The notes under the pieces: model-generated
What the model saw: the letters and a program-made list of their open reading frames with translations, nothing else
What the model was told of the DNA's origin: nothing
Databases searched by the model: none
Shown: positions 50,578 through 59,682 of the stretch, in pieces
How positions within the stretch are numbered: the stretch's first letter is position 1
How the letters are laid out: each line of letters opens with the position of its first letter
Assembly: GCF_014678725.1 (NCBI RefSeq)
Contig: NZ_CP061497.1
Span: 372,001 to 436,000 of the forward strand
Origin: Thermomonas sp. XSG
GTDB lineage: Bacteria; Pseudomonadota; Gammaproteobacteria; Xanthomonadales; Xanthomonadaceae
Direction: 5' to 3'
DNA: 64,000 bases
Position numbers and translations under genes: made by a program

Positions 50578-51584
50578 TGCGGCGCGTCGACCTGCCCTGC
50601 GGCCTCGGCGGCCCAGCGGAACAGCCGGGCCGGGTGGAGCCCGCCCTCGGCGTCGACGTCGCCAAGGCCCAGCCCTCGCCCCTGCTCGTCCAGGATTGCC
50701 ACCTGCCGGCCGCGCGGCGGATACGGGCCGCGCAGGCCCTGCCCGCGGCCCAGCCGCTGCGCCTGTGCCGCGTTGACCCGCACTTCCGGCCACGAAGCCA
50801 TGCCGGCCTCGACCGGCAGCAGGCATGCATCGAGCAGGCGCTCCCCGGCCTGCTCGCGCAGTTCCTCCAGTGCCGCCAGCGTCCACATCCGCGGCTCGCG
50901 GAACGGATCCACCCACAGCCGGCGCAGCTGCGCCACGTGGGCACCGCAGCCCAGCAGTTCGCCGAGGTCGCGCACCAGGCTGCGCACATAGGTGCCGGAA
51001 CCGCATTCCACATGCAGCCGCAGGTTGGGCGAGGCGCCATTCTCCAGCTGGCCATCCAGCAGATCGGCGGCATTGAGCAGGTCAAAGGCGTGGACGTCGA
51101 CCTCGCGCGGCTCCACCTCGATCACCTCGCCGCGTCTGGCCTTGGCGTAGAGCGGCTCGCCGCCGCGCTTGAGCGCCGAATAGATCGGCGGCCGCTGCTG
51201 GATGCGCCCGGTGAAGGTCCGCAGCGCCGCGTCGATGGCGTCGATGGTGAGCGGCGGCACCGGGCGCTCGCGCAGCACCTGGCCATCGGCATCGTCGGTA
51301 TCGGTGACCACGCCCAGCCGGGCAATGGTTTCGTACGCCTTGCGCGCACCCAGCAATCCGCCCGCGATCTTCGTCGCCTCGCCGAAGCAGACCGGTAACA
51401 GCCCTGTGGCCAGCGGGTCCAGGCTGCCGGTGTGGCCGCCCTTCTCGGCGCGGAACAGGTGGCGCACGCGCTGCAGGGCCTGGTTGGACGACAGGCCCTG
51501 CGGCTTGTCCAGCAGCAGGATGCCGTCCAGGCGGCGGAACACGGTGCGCGGACGGCGCTCGCGCGGGTTATTCGGCGTCGCCAC
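50568..51584 (-). CDS. truB: tRNA pseudouridine(55) synthase
   Basis: A 338-aa TruB that makes pseudouridine 55 in the T-loop of tRNAs. Motifs: [14 protein letters not shown], the catalytic Asp in [32 protein letters not shown], and [12 protein letters not shown]; a C-terminal PUA-like domain follows. It overlaps rbfA by 17 bases (start at 51584 within the rbfA end). Confidence 0.96.
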   Translation of the reverse strand: MATPNNPRERRPRTVFRRLDGILLLDKPQGLSSNQALQRVRHLFRAEKGGHTGSLDPLATGLLPVCFGEATKIAGGLLGARKAYETIARLGVVTDTDDADGQVLRERPVPPLTIDAIDAALRTFTGRIQQRPPIYSALKRGGEPLYAKARRGEVIEVEPREVDVHAFDLLNAADLLDGQLENGASPNLRLHVECGSGTYVRSLVRDLGELLGCGAHVAQLRRLWVDPFREPRMWTLAALEELREQAGERLLDACLLPVEAGMASWPEVRVNAAQAQRLGRGQGLRGPYPPRGRQVAILDEQGRGLGLGDVDAEGGLHPARLFRWAAEAAGQVDAPHCP

Positions 51585-51939
51585 TGCCGTGCAGATCGGG
51601 CAGGTCGCGCAGCAGGTTGTCGATGCGTTCGCCGCGATCCACCGATTCGTCGTAGTGGAAATGCAGCTCCGGCACGTGCCGCATCTTCACCGCACGCGCC
51701 AGCTGGTAGCGGATCTCCGGGGCCAGCGCCTTCAGCGCCTTGACCGTCGCCGCCGCCCGGTCAGCCTGCAGCACCGTTACGAACACCTTGGCGTGCGCCA
51801 TGTCGCGCGTCACTTCGACGTCGGACACGCTGGACGAGGCCAGACCGTGCTCGCGCACGGCGGCGTGCACCAGCGTGCCCAGCTCACGACGGAGCTGGGC
51901 TGAGACACGGTCGGTGCGATGGAAGGATTTCTGCGCCAT
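51568..51939 (-). CDS. rbfA: 30S ribosome-binding factor A
   Basis: A 123-aa KH-like protein that aids 16S rRNA 5' end maturation and cold adaptation. Typical blocks: [35 protein letters not shown], and [21 protein letters not shown]. The ATG at 51939 gives the family N-terminus; a GTG at 51951 is in frame. The spacing from infB is 15 bases. Confidence 0.94.
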   Translation of the reverse strand: MAQKSFHRTDRVSAQLRRELGTLVHAAVREHGLASSSVSDVEVTRDMAHAKVFVTVLQADRAAATVKALKALAPEIRYQLARAVKMRHVPELHFHYDESVDRGERIDNLLRDLPDLHGSGDAE

Positions 51940-51954
51940 GGGGGAAGACACGCC

Positions 51955-54567
51955 TTACAGCGTGCGCTGCACCTCGATGCGCTCGAAGCATTCGATCTGG
52001 TCGCCCGGCTTGACGTCGTTGTACGCCTTCACGCCGATGCCACACTCGGTGTTGACGCGGACTTCGTCCACGTTCTCCTTGAAGCGGCGCAGCGATTCCA
52101 GCTCGCCCTCGAACACCACCACGCTGTCGCGCAGCACGCGGATCGGCTTGGACTTCTTGACCACGCCCTCAACCACCATGCAGCCGGCGACCGCGCCGAA
52201 CTTGGAGCTGCGGAACACGTCGCGGACCTCGGCGATGCCGATGATCTCCTCGCGGATCTCCTTGCCCAGCACGCCGGAAGCGATCTGCTTCACCTGATCG
52301 ATGACGTCGTAGATGATCGAGAAGTAGCGCAGGTCGACACCATTGCCTTCGATGACCTTGCGTGCGGACGCATCGGCGCGCACGTTGAAGCCGATCACGG
52401 TGGCCTTCGAGGTCATCGCCAGCTGGGCGTCGGACTCGGTGATGCCGCCGACGCCGGAGCCGATCACGTTGATCCGGATCTGCTCGTTGGACAGGGCGGT
52501 CAGGGCCTCGCGCAGGGCCTGCATGGTGCCATGCACGTCGGCCTTGACCACCAGATTGAGGGACAGCTGCGCCGCACCCTCGCCCATCTGGGCCATGATG
52601 TCTTCCATGCGGTTGCCCGCGGAAGCCACCAGCCGCATCTCGCGACGCTTGGTGTCGCGCTGCTGCGCCACGTCCTTGGCGAGGCGCTCGTCGGCGACGA
52701 CCACGAAATCATCGCCCGCCTCCGGCACGCCGGACAGGCCGAGGATCTGCACCGGGATCGACGGACCGGCGCTGGGCACCTGACTGCCGGTCTCGTCGAA
52801 CAGCGCGCGCACGCGGCCGTACTGGATGCCGCAGACGAGGTAATCGCCCTTGGCCAGCTGGCCCTGCTGCACCAGCACCGTGGCGACCGGACCACGGCCC
52901 TTGTCCAGCGCGGATTCGATGACCACGCCGGTGGCGCGGCCTTCCGGCACCGCCTGCAGGTCGAGCACTTCGGCCTGCAGGCTGATCGCATCGAGCAGGT
53001 CGTCCACGCCCAGGCCGGTCTTGGCCGAGAGCTCCACCATCTGCACGTCGCCGCCAAAGTCCTCGGCCACCACATCGTGCGCCAGCAGGTCGTTCTTGAC
53101 CCGCGACGGATCGGCGTCGGACTTGTCGATCTTGTTGATGGCGACGATCAGCGGCACCTTCGCCGCCTTCGCATGCTGGATCGCCTCGATGGTCTGCGGC
53201 ATCACGCCGTCGTCCGCCGCGACCACCAGGATCACGATGTCGGTCAGCCTGGCGCCGCGCTGCCGCATGTGGGTGAACGCCGCATGGCCGGGGGTATCGA
53301 GGAAGCTGATCACGCCCTTCGGCGTGGTCACGTGGTAGGCGCCGATGTGCTGGGTGATGCCGCCAGCCTCGCCGGTGGCGACCTTGGTGCGGCGGATGTA
53401 GTCCAGCAGCGAGGTCTTGCCGTGGTCGACGTGGCCCATGATGGTGACCACCGGCGGACGCGGGGCCTTGTCGCCCTGCACTTCCTCCGCGTGCGCCAGC
53501 AGCTCGGACTCGGCGTCGCCTGCGTCGGCATGCACGGCCTTGTGGCCGAGTTCCTCGGTGACCAGCACCGCGGTGTCGTGGTCGATGGTCTGGGTGATGG
53601 TGGCCATCACGCCCATCTTGAACAGCGTCTTCACCACCTCGCCGCCCTTCAGGGCCAGCTTCTGGGCGAGATCGCCGACGGTGATCGCGTCGCCGATGGC
53701 GATTTCGCGCACCACCGGCGCGGTCGGCTTGTTGAAGCCGGTACCCGTGCGCGACTGGTCCAGCGAGCGCTTGGCCGGCTTGCCGCGGCCACGCGGCGCA
53801 TTGCTGCGGCGCGCGCGATCGGACGGGGACAGGTGCAGCTGGCCGGCGAACCGCGCGGTGCTGTCGTCGTCCTCGACGCCGGTCTGCATGACATGCGAGC
53901 CACGATGCACGGGCTTGCCCTTGACATGGGCGGCGGCCTTGTCCGCTTCGCGCACCGGCGCGGCGGGCTTGGGTGCATGGCCGTGGCCGTGGCCATGTCC
54001 CTTGGCCTTGCCGGTTTCTTCCAGCGCGACTTCCGCCGCGGCGGTGGCTTCAGCGGCGGCGCGTTCGGCCGCCTCCTGCTCGCGGCGGCGGATCTCCGCC
54101 AGCTCCTCGGCCCGCTGGCGGTCCTTTTCGGCCAGCGCCTGCTGCTCAGCCAGGTTGCGCGCGCGGGATTCCTCCAGCTTGCGCATCGCGTCGGCGCGCT
54201 CGGCGTCCAGCTTTTCGTTCGCGCTCAGCGGCCGGCCTTCGCCCGGCTTCAGGGTGATCTTCTTGCGGGTCACCACCTCGACGGTGCTGGCACTGCGGCC
54301 GGCCTTGCCGCCGCCGCCCACGGTGATCTCCTGCTTGCGGCTGCGGCTCAGGGTGATCTTGCCCGGCGCGATGACTTCCTCGGCCGGCTTGTCAGCCTTG
54401 CCGTGCGCGCGGCGCAGGAAGCCGTGCAGCTTGAGTTTCTCGGCGCTGGTGATGACCTGGTCGGGACCACTGAACTTCATGCCGGCCTCGGCCAGCTGTT
54501 CCAGCAGTTTATCGACCGGCGTGTTCACCAGTTCGGCCAGCTTGCGGATGGTGGTTTGCTGCGACAT
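51955..54567 (-). CDS. infB: Translation initiation factor IF-2
   Basis: An 870-aa GTPase that brings fMet-tRNA to the 30S subunit. The N-terminus ([20 protein letters not shown]) and a long charged helix rich in Glu/Arg/Ala precede the G domain: G1 [15 protein letters not shown]3 DTPGHAAF, G4 NKID. The C-terminal C2 domain binds the initiator tRNA. A Gly-His run ([11 protein letters not shown]) lies in the linker near 53974-54003. The start at 54567 ([14 protein letters not shown]) is the family start; a longer frame to 54645 is not supported. Confidence 0.97.
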   Translation of the reverse strand: MSQQTTIRKLAELVNTPVDKLLEQLAEAGMKFSGPDQVITSAEKLKLHGFLRRAHGKADKPAEEVIAPGKITLSRSRKQEITVGGGGKAGRSASTVEVVTRKKITLKPGEGRPLSANEKLDAERADAMRKLEESRARNLAEQQALAEKDRQRAEELAEIRRREQEAAERAAAEATAAAEVALEETGKAKGHGHGHGHAPKPAAPVREADKAAAHVKGKPVHRGSHVMQTGVEDDDSTARFAGQLHLSPSDRARRSNAPRGRGKPAKRSLDQSRTGTGFNKPTAPVVREIAIGDAITVGDLAQKLALKGGEVVKTLFKMGVMATITQTIDHDTAVLVTEELGHKAVHADAGDAESELLAHAEEVQGDKAPRPPVVTIMGHVDHGKTSLLDYIRRTKVATGEAGGITQHIGAYHVTTPKGVISFLDTPGHAAFTHMRQRGARLTDIVILVVAADDGVMPQTIEAIQHAKAAKVPLIVAINKIDKSDADPSRVKNDLLAHDVVAEDFGGDVQMVELSAKTGLGVDDLLDAISLQAEVLDLQAVPEGRATGVVIESALDKGRGPVATVLVQQGQLAKGDYLVCGIQYGRVRALFDETGSQVPSAGPSIPVQILGLSGVPEAGDDFVVVADERLAKDVAQQRDTKRREMRLVASAGNRMEDIMAQMGEGAAQLSLNLVVKADVHGTMQALREALTALSNEQIRINVIGSGVGGITESDAQLAMTSKATVIGFNVRADASARKVIEGNGVDLRYFSIIYDVIDQVKQIASGVLGKEIREEIIGIAEVRDVFRSSKFGAVAGCMVVEGVVKKSKPIRVLRDSVVVFEGELESLRRFKENVDEVRVNTECGIGVKAYNDVKPGDQIECFERIEVQRTL

Positions 54568-54614
54568 TCGGTTTCCGGTGTCTTTGGCCGCCACGCGGGC
54601 GACCGAATCTGTGG

Positions 54615-54620
54615 ATTGTA
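54615..54620 (-). promoter_or_regulatory. Candidate -10 between nusA and infB
   Basis: TACAAT preceded by CCC lies 48 bases before the infB start in a 116-base gap. The -35 region is GC-rich and poor. It may give infB an extra promoter within the operon. Confidence 0.35.
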
Positions 54621-54683
54621 GGGCGGGCCCGGGCCCACCGGCCAATCAGGCAGCGCGGGCCGGGGCCAGCGCTGTGCCAGGCA

Positions 54684-56171
54684 TCATTCGAACCAGTGCT
54701 TGCGCGCTTCCATGATCAGCACCGCGGCGCGCTCCTCGCCCATGCCTTCGATGTCGGCGATCTCGTCGGTAGCCGCCTCGGCCAGGTCCTCGCGGGTGCG
54801 CACGCCGCGCTCGGCCAGCGCGTAGGCGGTGGTTTCGTCCATTCCCTCGAGCGAAAGCAGGTCCTCGGCAGGCTGGTGCTCTTCCAGGCTCTCCTCGGCG
54901 GCCAGCGCCTCGTTGAGCAGGGCGTCGCGGGCGCGCGAACGCAGTTCCTCGACGATGTCCTCGTCGAAGCCCTCGACGGCCAGCAGTTCGGCCATCGGCA
55001 CGTAGGCGACTTCCTCGACGGTGCTGAAGCCCTCGCTGACCAGGATGCCGGCGATCTCCTCGTCCACTTCCAGCTTGTCCATGAACAGCTGGCGGGCGGC
55101 CGCCTGCTCGGCCTCGGACTTGGCCTGCACCTGGTCGGCGGTCATCACGTTGAGCTGCCAGCCGGTCAGGCGGCTGGCCAGGCGCACGTTCTGGCCACCG
55201 CGGCCAATTGCTTTCGCGAGGTTTTCCTCGGCGACCGCAAGGTCCATCGAGTGCTTGTCCTCGTCGACGATGATCGACTGCACCTCGGCCGGCGCCATCG
55301 CGTTGATGACGAACTGGGCGGGGTTGTCGCTCCACAGGATGATGTCCACGCGCTCGCCGTTGAGCTCGTTGGTCACCGCCTGCACGCGCGAACCGCGCAT
55401 GCCGATGCAGGCGCCGATCGGATCGGTGCGATTGTCGTGCGCGAGCACGGCGATCTTGGCGCGATCACCCGGATCGCGGGCGCAGCCCATGATCGAGACC
55501 AGGCCCTGGCCGACTTCCGGCACCTCGAGCTTGAACAGCTCGATCATGAATTCGGGCGCAGCGCGGCTGATGAACAGCTGCGGGCCGCGCGGCTCGCTGC
55601 GCACGTCGAACAGGTAACCGCGCACGCGGTCGCCGGTGCGCAGCACGTCGCGCGGGATGCCCTTGTCCTTGGAGATGATCGCCTCGGCGTTGCCGCCCAG
55701 GTCGACATAGACGTTGCCGCGCTCGACGCGCTTGACCACGCCGGTGACCAGCTCGCCCACGCGGTCCTTCCACGCATCGACTACCTGCTGGCGCTCGGCC
55801 TCGCGCACGCGCTGCACGATCACCTGCTTGGCGGCCTGCGCGGCGATGCGGCCGAATTCCGGGTTCTCGATCTGCTCCTCGATGTAGTCGCCGACTTCGA
55901 CTTCGTCGCTCTCGTCCAGCGCGTCCATCAGGCGCACCTGGCGGTCCGGGGATTCCATCACCACGTCGTCGGCCACCACTTCCCAGCGGCGGAACGTCTC
56001 GTAGCTGCCGTCCTTGGGATCGATCTGCACGCGCACCAGCACGTCCTGCTCGACGTAGCGCTTCTTCGCGGCCGAGGCCAGCGCGGCTTCGATGGCCTCG
56101 AGGATCACCGATTCCGGCACGCCCTTCTCAGCCGCGACCGCATCGACGACCAGCAACAGTTCCTTGCTCAT
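54684..56171 (-). CDS. nusA: Transcription termination/antitermination factor NusA
   Basis: A 495-aa NusA. N-terminal RNA-polymerase-binding domain, S1 (GELVTGVVKRVERGNVYVDLG), two KH domains (DPIGACIGMRGSRVQAV; LAKAIGRGGQNVRLASRL) and two C-terminal acidic repeat domains (LLAVEGFDEDIVEELR and LLSLEGMDETTAYALAERG), as in E. coli. It is six bases downstream of rimP. Confidence 0.98.
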   Translation of the reverse strand: MSKELLLVVDAVAAEKGVPESVILEAIEAALASAAKKRYVEQDVLVRVQIDPKDGSYETFRRWEVVADDVVMESPDRQVRLMDALDESDEVEVGDYIEEQIENPEFGRIAAQAAKQVIVQRVREAERQQVVDAWKDRVGELVTGVVKRVERGNVYVDLGGNAEAIISKDKGIPRDVLRTGDRVRGYLFDVRSEPRGPQLFISRAAPEFMIELFKLEVPEVGQGLVSIMGCARDPGDRAKIAVLAHDNRTDPIGACIGMRGSRVQAVTNELNGERVDIILWSDNPAQFVINAMAPAEVQSIIVDEDKHSMDLAVAEENLAKAIGRGGQNVRLASRLTGWQLNVMTADQVQAKSEAEQAAARQLFMDKLEVDEEIAGILVSEGFSTVEEVAYVPMAELLAVEGFDEDIVEELRSRARDALLNEALAAEESLEEHQPAEDLLSLEGMDETTAYALAERGVRTREDLAEAATDEIADIEGMGEERAAVLIMEARKHWFE

Positions 56172-56177
56172 GCCCGC

Positions 56178-56810
56178 TTACTCCGCATCGGGCGACCCGC
56201 TGGCCGCCGGCTTGTTGGTTGGATTCTTCTTCGCCGCGGGCTTGCCCGCCGCGCCTTGTTTCTTGCCCGGCTGCTTCTGCTTGCCCGGCCGCATGTCGCG
56301 CCCGGACTTGTCCAGCGCCGGCGCCAGGCCCAGCGCGGCCCAGTCGGGGACCAGCCGCGCCTTGTCGATGTTGGCCGCGGCCACCGCGAATTCCGCGCCG
56401 TCCACGTCGAACACAACGGTATCGCCGTCCACGCGCAGGATCGCGCCCTGCAGCCGGCGGCGGCCGTCCTGCGGCAGCTTCAGGGTGACCTTGGCGCTCT
56501 CGCCGACGAAGCGGGCGAACTGCCCCGCGCCGAACAGCGGCCGGTCGATCCCCGGCGACGACACCTCGAGGGTGTAGTTGCCGCTGATCGGGTCCTCGAC
56601 GTCGAGCTGCGCGGACACCTCGCGGCTGACCGCCTCGCATTCCTCGATGCCGACGCTGCGTGCCTCGGCGTCCGCCTGCGGCACGTCGATGTACAGGCGC
56701 ACAGTGGCGCCGCCCGGCGCGGGCAGGTATTCGATGCCAAGCAGCTCCAGCCCCATCGATGCGACGGTGGGCGAAAGCAACGCGGCGATGTCGTCGGCCT
56801 TGTCTGTCAC
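56178..56810 (-). CDS. rimP: Ribosome maturation factor RimP
   Basis: A 210-aa RimP needed for 30S assembly. Core features: [41 protein letters not shown] and [12 protein letters not shown]. After the conserved domain, a Lys/Pro/Ala-rich tail of about 45 residues extends it beyond the usual 150. The GTG start at 56810 has an AGGAAG ribosome site. It is preceded by the tRNA-fMet gene and its terminator, as in the E. coli metY-rimP-nusA operon. Confidence 0.95.
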   Translation of the reverse strand: MTDKADDIAALLSPTVASMGLELLGIEYLPAPGGATVRLYIDVPQADAEARSVGIEECEAVSREVSAQLDVEDPISGNYTLEVSSPGIDRPLFGAGQFARFVGESAKVTLKLPQDGRRRLQGAILRVDGDTVVFDVDGAEFAVAAANIDKARLVPDWAALGLAPALDKSGRDMRPGKQKQPGKKQGAAGKPAAKKNPTNKPAASGSPDAE

Positions 56811-56855
56811 GTCTTCCTGCCGGAAACCTGAAATGCGGAACCAAAACCCGGAAAC

Positions 56856-56882
56856 GAAAAAAGGGCCCTCTGGGCCCTTTTC
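56856..56882 (-). terminator. Terminator between tRNA-fMet and rimP
   Basis: AAAAAGGGCCC-TCT-GGGCCCTTTT; on the minus strand the stem is followed by TTTTTT. It lies 75 bases after the tRNA and 46 before rimP, so most tRNA transcripts should stop here unless it is partial, as with the leaky metY terminators in E. coli. Confidence 0.88.
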
Positions 56883-56957
56883 CGATGACGCTGGATTGCG
56901 AAAGCTTGGAGAGACTTTCGCGGCCCGAGCCTAGTGTCGAAACGCAACACTGAAACT

Positions 56958-57034
56958 TGGTAGCGGGGGCAGGATTTGAACCTGCGACCTTCGGGTTATG
57001 AGCCCGACGAGCTGCCAGACTGCTCCACCCCGCA
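56958..57034 (-). tRNA. Initiator tRNA-fMet (anticodon CAT)
   Basis: A 77-base tRNA with encoded CCA, almost identical to E. coli tRNA-fMet. Initiator features: three G-C pairs in the anticodon stem (GGG/CCC around CTCATAA; anticodon at 56998-57000), and an unpaired 1-72 position, here T1 and T72 instead of the C-A of E. coli. It heads the rimP-nusA-infB operon, the metY position. Confidence 0.97.
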
Positions 57035-57046
57035 GCAGAGTCGCGC

Positions 57047-57075
57047 ATTGTAGGGAAGCCATCGCGTCCGTGCAA
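57047..57075 (-). promoter_or_regulatory. tRNA-fMet promoter
   Basis: On the minus strand TTGCAC (57070-57075), a 17-base spacer and TACAAT (57047-57052). Transcription would start about 6 bases before the tRNA 5' end. This is the best promoter match in the window. Confidence 0.8.
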
Positions 57076-57097
57076 GCACTTTCATCAAAGTGTTTGC
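57072..57097. promoter_or_regulatory. Long dyad overlapping the tRNA-fMet -35
   Basis: GCAAGCACTTT-CATC-AAAGTGTTTGC: 11 pairs (10 Watson-Crick and one G-T) around a four-base centre, covering most of the -35 hexamer and the bases just upstream. It could be an operator for the operon or a hairpin ending crcB, though no T-run follows. Confidence 0.5.
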
Positions 57098-57147
57098 CTG
57101 CAACCGTTCACATTGGCCCAAAGGCAGGCCGAGGGCGGGCTGCGCGG

Positions 57148-57558
57148 TCAGGCCAGCGGAAACGGCGGCCGGATCGTGGACGCGAGCCGCGTACCCAACC
57201 AGACCAGCAGCAGCCCGGCCACCAGCGTCGTGCCAAGGTAGGCAAGGGCCACCCCTGCACGCGGTGCGCGCGCCAGCAGCAGGCATTCCAGCATCAGCGA
57301 GGAATAGGTGGTCAGGCCGCCGAGCAGGCCGACGATGAGGAAGGCGCGCCAGTAAAGTGCCTGCGGACCGCGCCCTTCCAGCCAGACTGCCAGGAACCCA
57401 ATCGCGAACGAACCGACCAGGTTCGCCGCCAACGTACCCCACGGGATGCCTTCGCCCAGCCGTCGCAGCAGCGCACCGCCGAGCCAGAACCGCGCGGCTG
57501 AGCCCAGCGCGCCACCGCACATCACCAGGACCAGCTGCTGCCACCAGATCGTCGCCAT
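57148..57558 (-). CDS. crcB: Fluoride ion channel CrcB/Fluc
   Basis: A 136-aa four-helix membrane protein that exports fluoride. Family landmarks: GGALGSAARFWLGG, GTLAANLVGSF with the pore Asn, and GGLTTYSSLMLE with the Phe/Thr-type pore motif. A single-gene form means it works as an antiparallel homodimer. No fluoride riboswitch is evident upstream; rarA is nine bases upstream and probably co-transcribed. Confidence 0.93.
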   Translation of the reverse strand: MATIWWQQLVLVMCGGALGSAARFWLGGALLRRLGEGIPWGTLAANLVGSFAIGFLAVWLEGRGPQALYWRAFLIVGLLGGLTTYSSLMLECLLLARAPRAGVALAYLGTTLVAGLLLVWLGTRLASTIRPPFPLA

Positions 57559-57567
57559 TGATCCAGT

Positions 57568-58926
57568 CTAGCGGTCGCGCCCGTCGCGAGCGCGAGCGCG
57601 CGCTTCGCGCAAGGCGTCGAGCTTCTCCTTGAGCCTGATTTCCAGGCCGCGCGACACCGGCTGGTAATAGACACGCTCGCCCATGGCGTCCGGGAAGGCG
57701 GTCTGGTCGAGGGCGATACCGCCTTCGACATCGTGGTCGTACTGGTAGCCCGTCCCGTGGCCGAGCGACTTCATCAGCCGGGTCGGGGCATTGCGCAGGT
57801 GCATCGGCACCGGCTGGGTGCCGAGCGCCGCGATATCCGCACGCGCACCCTTCAGCGCCATGTAGCTGGCATTGGACTTGGCGGTGCTGGCCAGGTAGAT
57901 GGCGAGGTTGGACAGCGCGATGTCGCCCTCGGGCGGGCCGATGCGGTCGTAGGCATTCCAGACGTTGAGCGCCATCTCCAGCGCGCGCGGATCGGCCAGG
58001 CCGATGTCCTCCACCGCCATGATGGTCATCCGGCGCAGCAGGTAGGACGGATCGCAGCCGCCATCCAGCATGCGCGCCAGCCAGTAGATCGCGCCGTCCG
58101 GGTTGGAACTGCGTACCGACTTGTGCAGCGCGGAGATCTGGTCGTAGAACTGGTCGCCACCCTTGTCGAAGCGGCGGGTACGGTCAGCCAGCACCTGGTG
58201 CAGGGTCGCTTCCGTGATGGTGCCGCCCTCGCCTTCCGCGATATCCGCTGCAATTTCCAGCAGGGTCAGCGCCCGTCGCACGTCACCGTCGGCAGCCGCG
58301 GCGATTTCACCCAGCGCCACATCGTCGATGCACAGGCCTCGCCCGCCCAAACCGCGCTCTTCCTCATCCAGCGACTGCCGCAGCGCACGCGCGATGTCCG
58401 GCGCCGACACCGCTTCCAGTACGTGCACGCGGCAGCGCGACAACAGCGCGGAGTTCAGTTCAAACGAGGGATTCTCGGTGGTGGCGCCGACGAACAGGAT
58501 AGTGCCGCGCTCGATATGCGGCAGGAACGCGTCCTGCTGCACCTTATTGAAACGATGCACCTCGTCCACGAACAGCAGGGTGCGGCGGCCGGCGTCGAAG
58601 CGCGCCTGTGCCTGCGCCAGCACCTCGCGTACCTGCGGCAGGCCCGACAGCACCGCCGAGATGGCCACGAACTCGGCGTCGGCATGCTGCGCCAGCAGCA
58701 GCGCAAGCGTGGTCTTGCCGCAGCCCGGCGGCCCCCACAGGATCATCGAATGCAGGCGCCCGGCCTGGATGGCGCGTCGCAGCGCTGAACCGGGCGCCAG
58801 CAGGCGCTGCTGGCCGACCATCTCGTCCAGCGTGCGCGGGCGCATGCGCTCGGCGAGCGGACGCAGCGCCTCGTTCTGGGCTGCCAGCAGGTCGGGGGCG
58901 GGATCGGGGGAGCGCGGGCGCGACAT
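57568..58926 (-). CDS. rarA: Replication-associated recombination protein A (RarA/MgsA)
   Basis: A 452-aa AAA+ ATPase of the MgsA/WRNIP1 family, acting at stalled forks. Walker A is GPPGCGKTT, Walker B LLFVDEVHRFNK, sensor 1 GATTENPSFE, and an Arg finger in LSRCRVHVL. The C-terminal tetramerisation domain is typical (DGAIYWLARMLDGGCDPSYL). It lies directly downstream of lolA, an order shared with many gammaproteobacteria (lolA-rarA). Confidence 0.95.
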   Translation of the reverse strand: MSRPRSPDPAPDLLAAQNEALRPLAERMRPRTLDEMVGQQRLLAPGSALRRAIQAGRLHSMILWGPPGCGKTTLALLLAQHADAEFVAISAVLSGLPQVREVLAQAQARFDAGRRTLLFVDEVHRFNKVQQDAFLPHIERGTILFVGATTENPSFELNSALLSRCRVHVLEAVSAPDIARALRQSLDEEERGLGGRGLCIDDVALGEIAAAADGDVRRALTLLEIAADIAEGEGGTITEATLHQVLADRTRRFDKGGDQFYDQISALHKSVRSSNPDGAIYWLARMLDGGCDPSYLLRRMTIMAVEDIGLADPRALEMALNVWNAYDRIGPPEGDIALSNLAIYLASTAKSNASYMALKGARADIAALGTQPVPMHLRNAPTRLMKSLGHGTGYQYDHDVEGGIALDQTAFPDAMGERVYYQPVSRGLEIRLKEKLDALREARARARDGRDR

Positions 58927-58955
58927 CCCCGGATTCTACCCGCGCCGCCGCAGGC

Positions 58956-59573
58956 TCAATTGCCGATCACATCCACACCCTTGCCCGGGGCATAGGCGAA
59001 AGTGCCCTTGGCGAAGGAGGGATTGCGCTTCCAGCCGGAAAACGCGATGACGGTGCGCTGGCCCAGCGCATCCACGTACTCCAGCCGAGACAGCTGGCCG
59101 CCGGCAAAACCCAAGCGGGCGGTCTTGAAGCCGGCGTCGGCCGCGCGCGGCGCCACTTCCAGCCACGCGACACCATTGCGGTTGCCGCCGTCCTTGACCG
59201 CGAAATCGCGCTCCAGGCGCGCCGGCTCCAGCAGGATCGCCAGCGGACTGTTGGCTTCCTCCGGGCCCTGCGGGCGACGGGTGGCCTGGTTCAGGTCGGG
59301 ATCGACCACCCAGACGGTCTTGCCGTCGGCCACGACCAGCTGGGCATAGGGCTTGGTGTATTCCCAGCGGAACAGGCGCGGCGCGGACACTGCGACACGA
59401 CCACTCGACGCTTCCTTCTGCTTGCCGCGCACGTCGAACACCTGCTGGCTGAACTGCCCATCCAGACCCTTCAGGCCCTTGGTGAAAGCGTTCAGGTCGT
59501 CGCGCGCGCCAGCGACGGCGAGATTGCTGGCCAGCAGCAGCGCGGCGGACAGCACGGTGGGGGCGATGCGCAT
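58956..59573 (-). CDS. lolA: Outer-membrane lipoprotein carrier LolA
   Basis: A 205-aa periplasmic chaperone that carries lipoproteins from LolCDE to LolB. It has a signal peptide (ending SNLAVAG) and the LolA core: GLDGQFSQQVFD, FRWEYTKPYAQLVVADGKTVWVVDPDL. The start has AGAGGA upstream. It is 29 bases before rarA and about 110 bases after ftsK. Confidence 0.95.
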   Translation of the reverse strand: MRIAPTVLSAALLLASNLAVAGARDDLNAFTKGLKGLDGQFSQQVFDVRGKQKEASSGRVAVSAPRLFRWEYTKPYAQLVVADGKTVWVVDPDLNQATRRPQGPEEANSPLAILLEPARLERDFAVKDGGNRNGVAWLEVAPRAADAGFKTARLGFAGGQLSRLEYVDALGQRTVIAFSGWKRNPSFAKGTFAYAPGKGVDVIGN

Positions 59574-59682
59574 CGGAAAGTCCTCTGACGTGGATGCGGT
59601 GCAGTGTCCCGCAGGGAAGCTGAATGCGCCGCGATGACCGGCGCCCCATTGGCCTCCCGTGCAGTTCGGGGTTGCCGCGGGT

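Noticed and set aside
51919-54621. 900-codon plus-strand frame opposite infB
   Set aside because: Antisense shadow of the IF-2 gene with low-complexity composition.
54696-56831. 711-codon plus-strand frame opposite nusA and rimP
   Set aside because: Antisense shadow; nusA and rimP are certain on the other strand.
57059-57147. Fluoride riboswitch linked to crcB
   Set aside because: This DNA lies downstream of crcB, and crcB is nine bases behind rarA with no leader for an aptamer.
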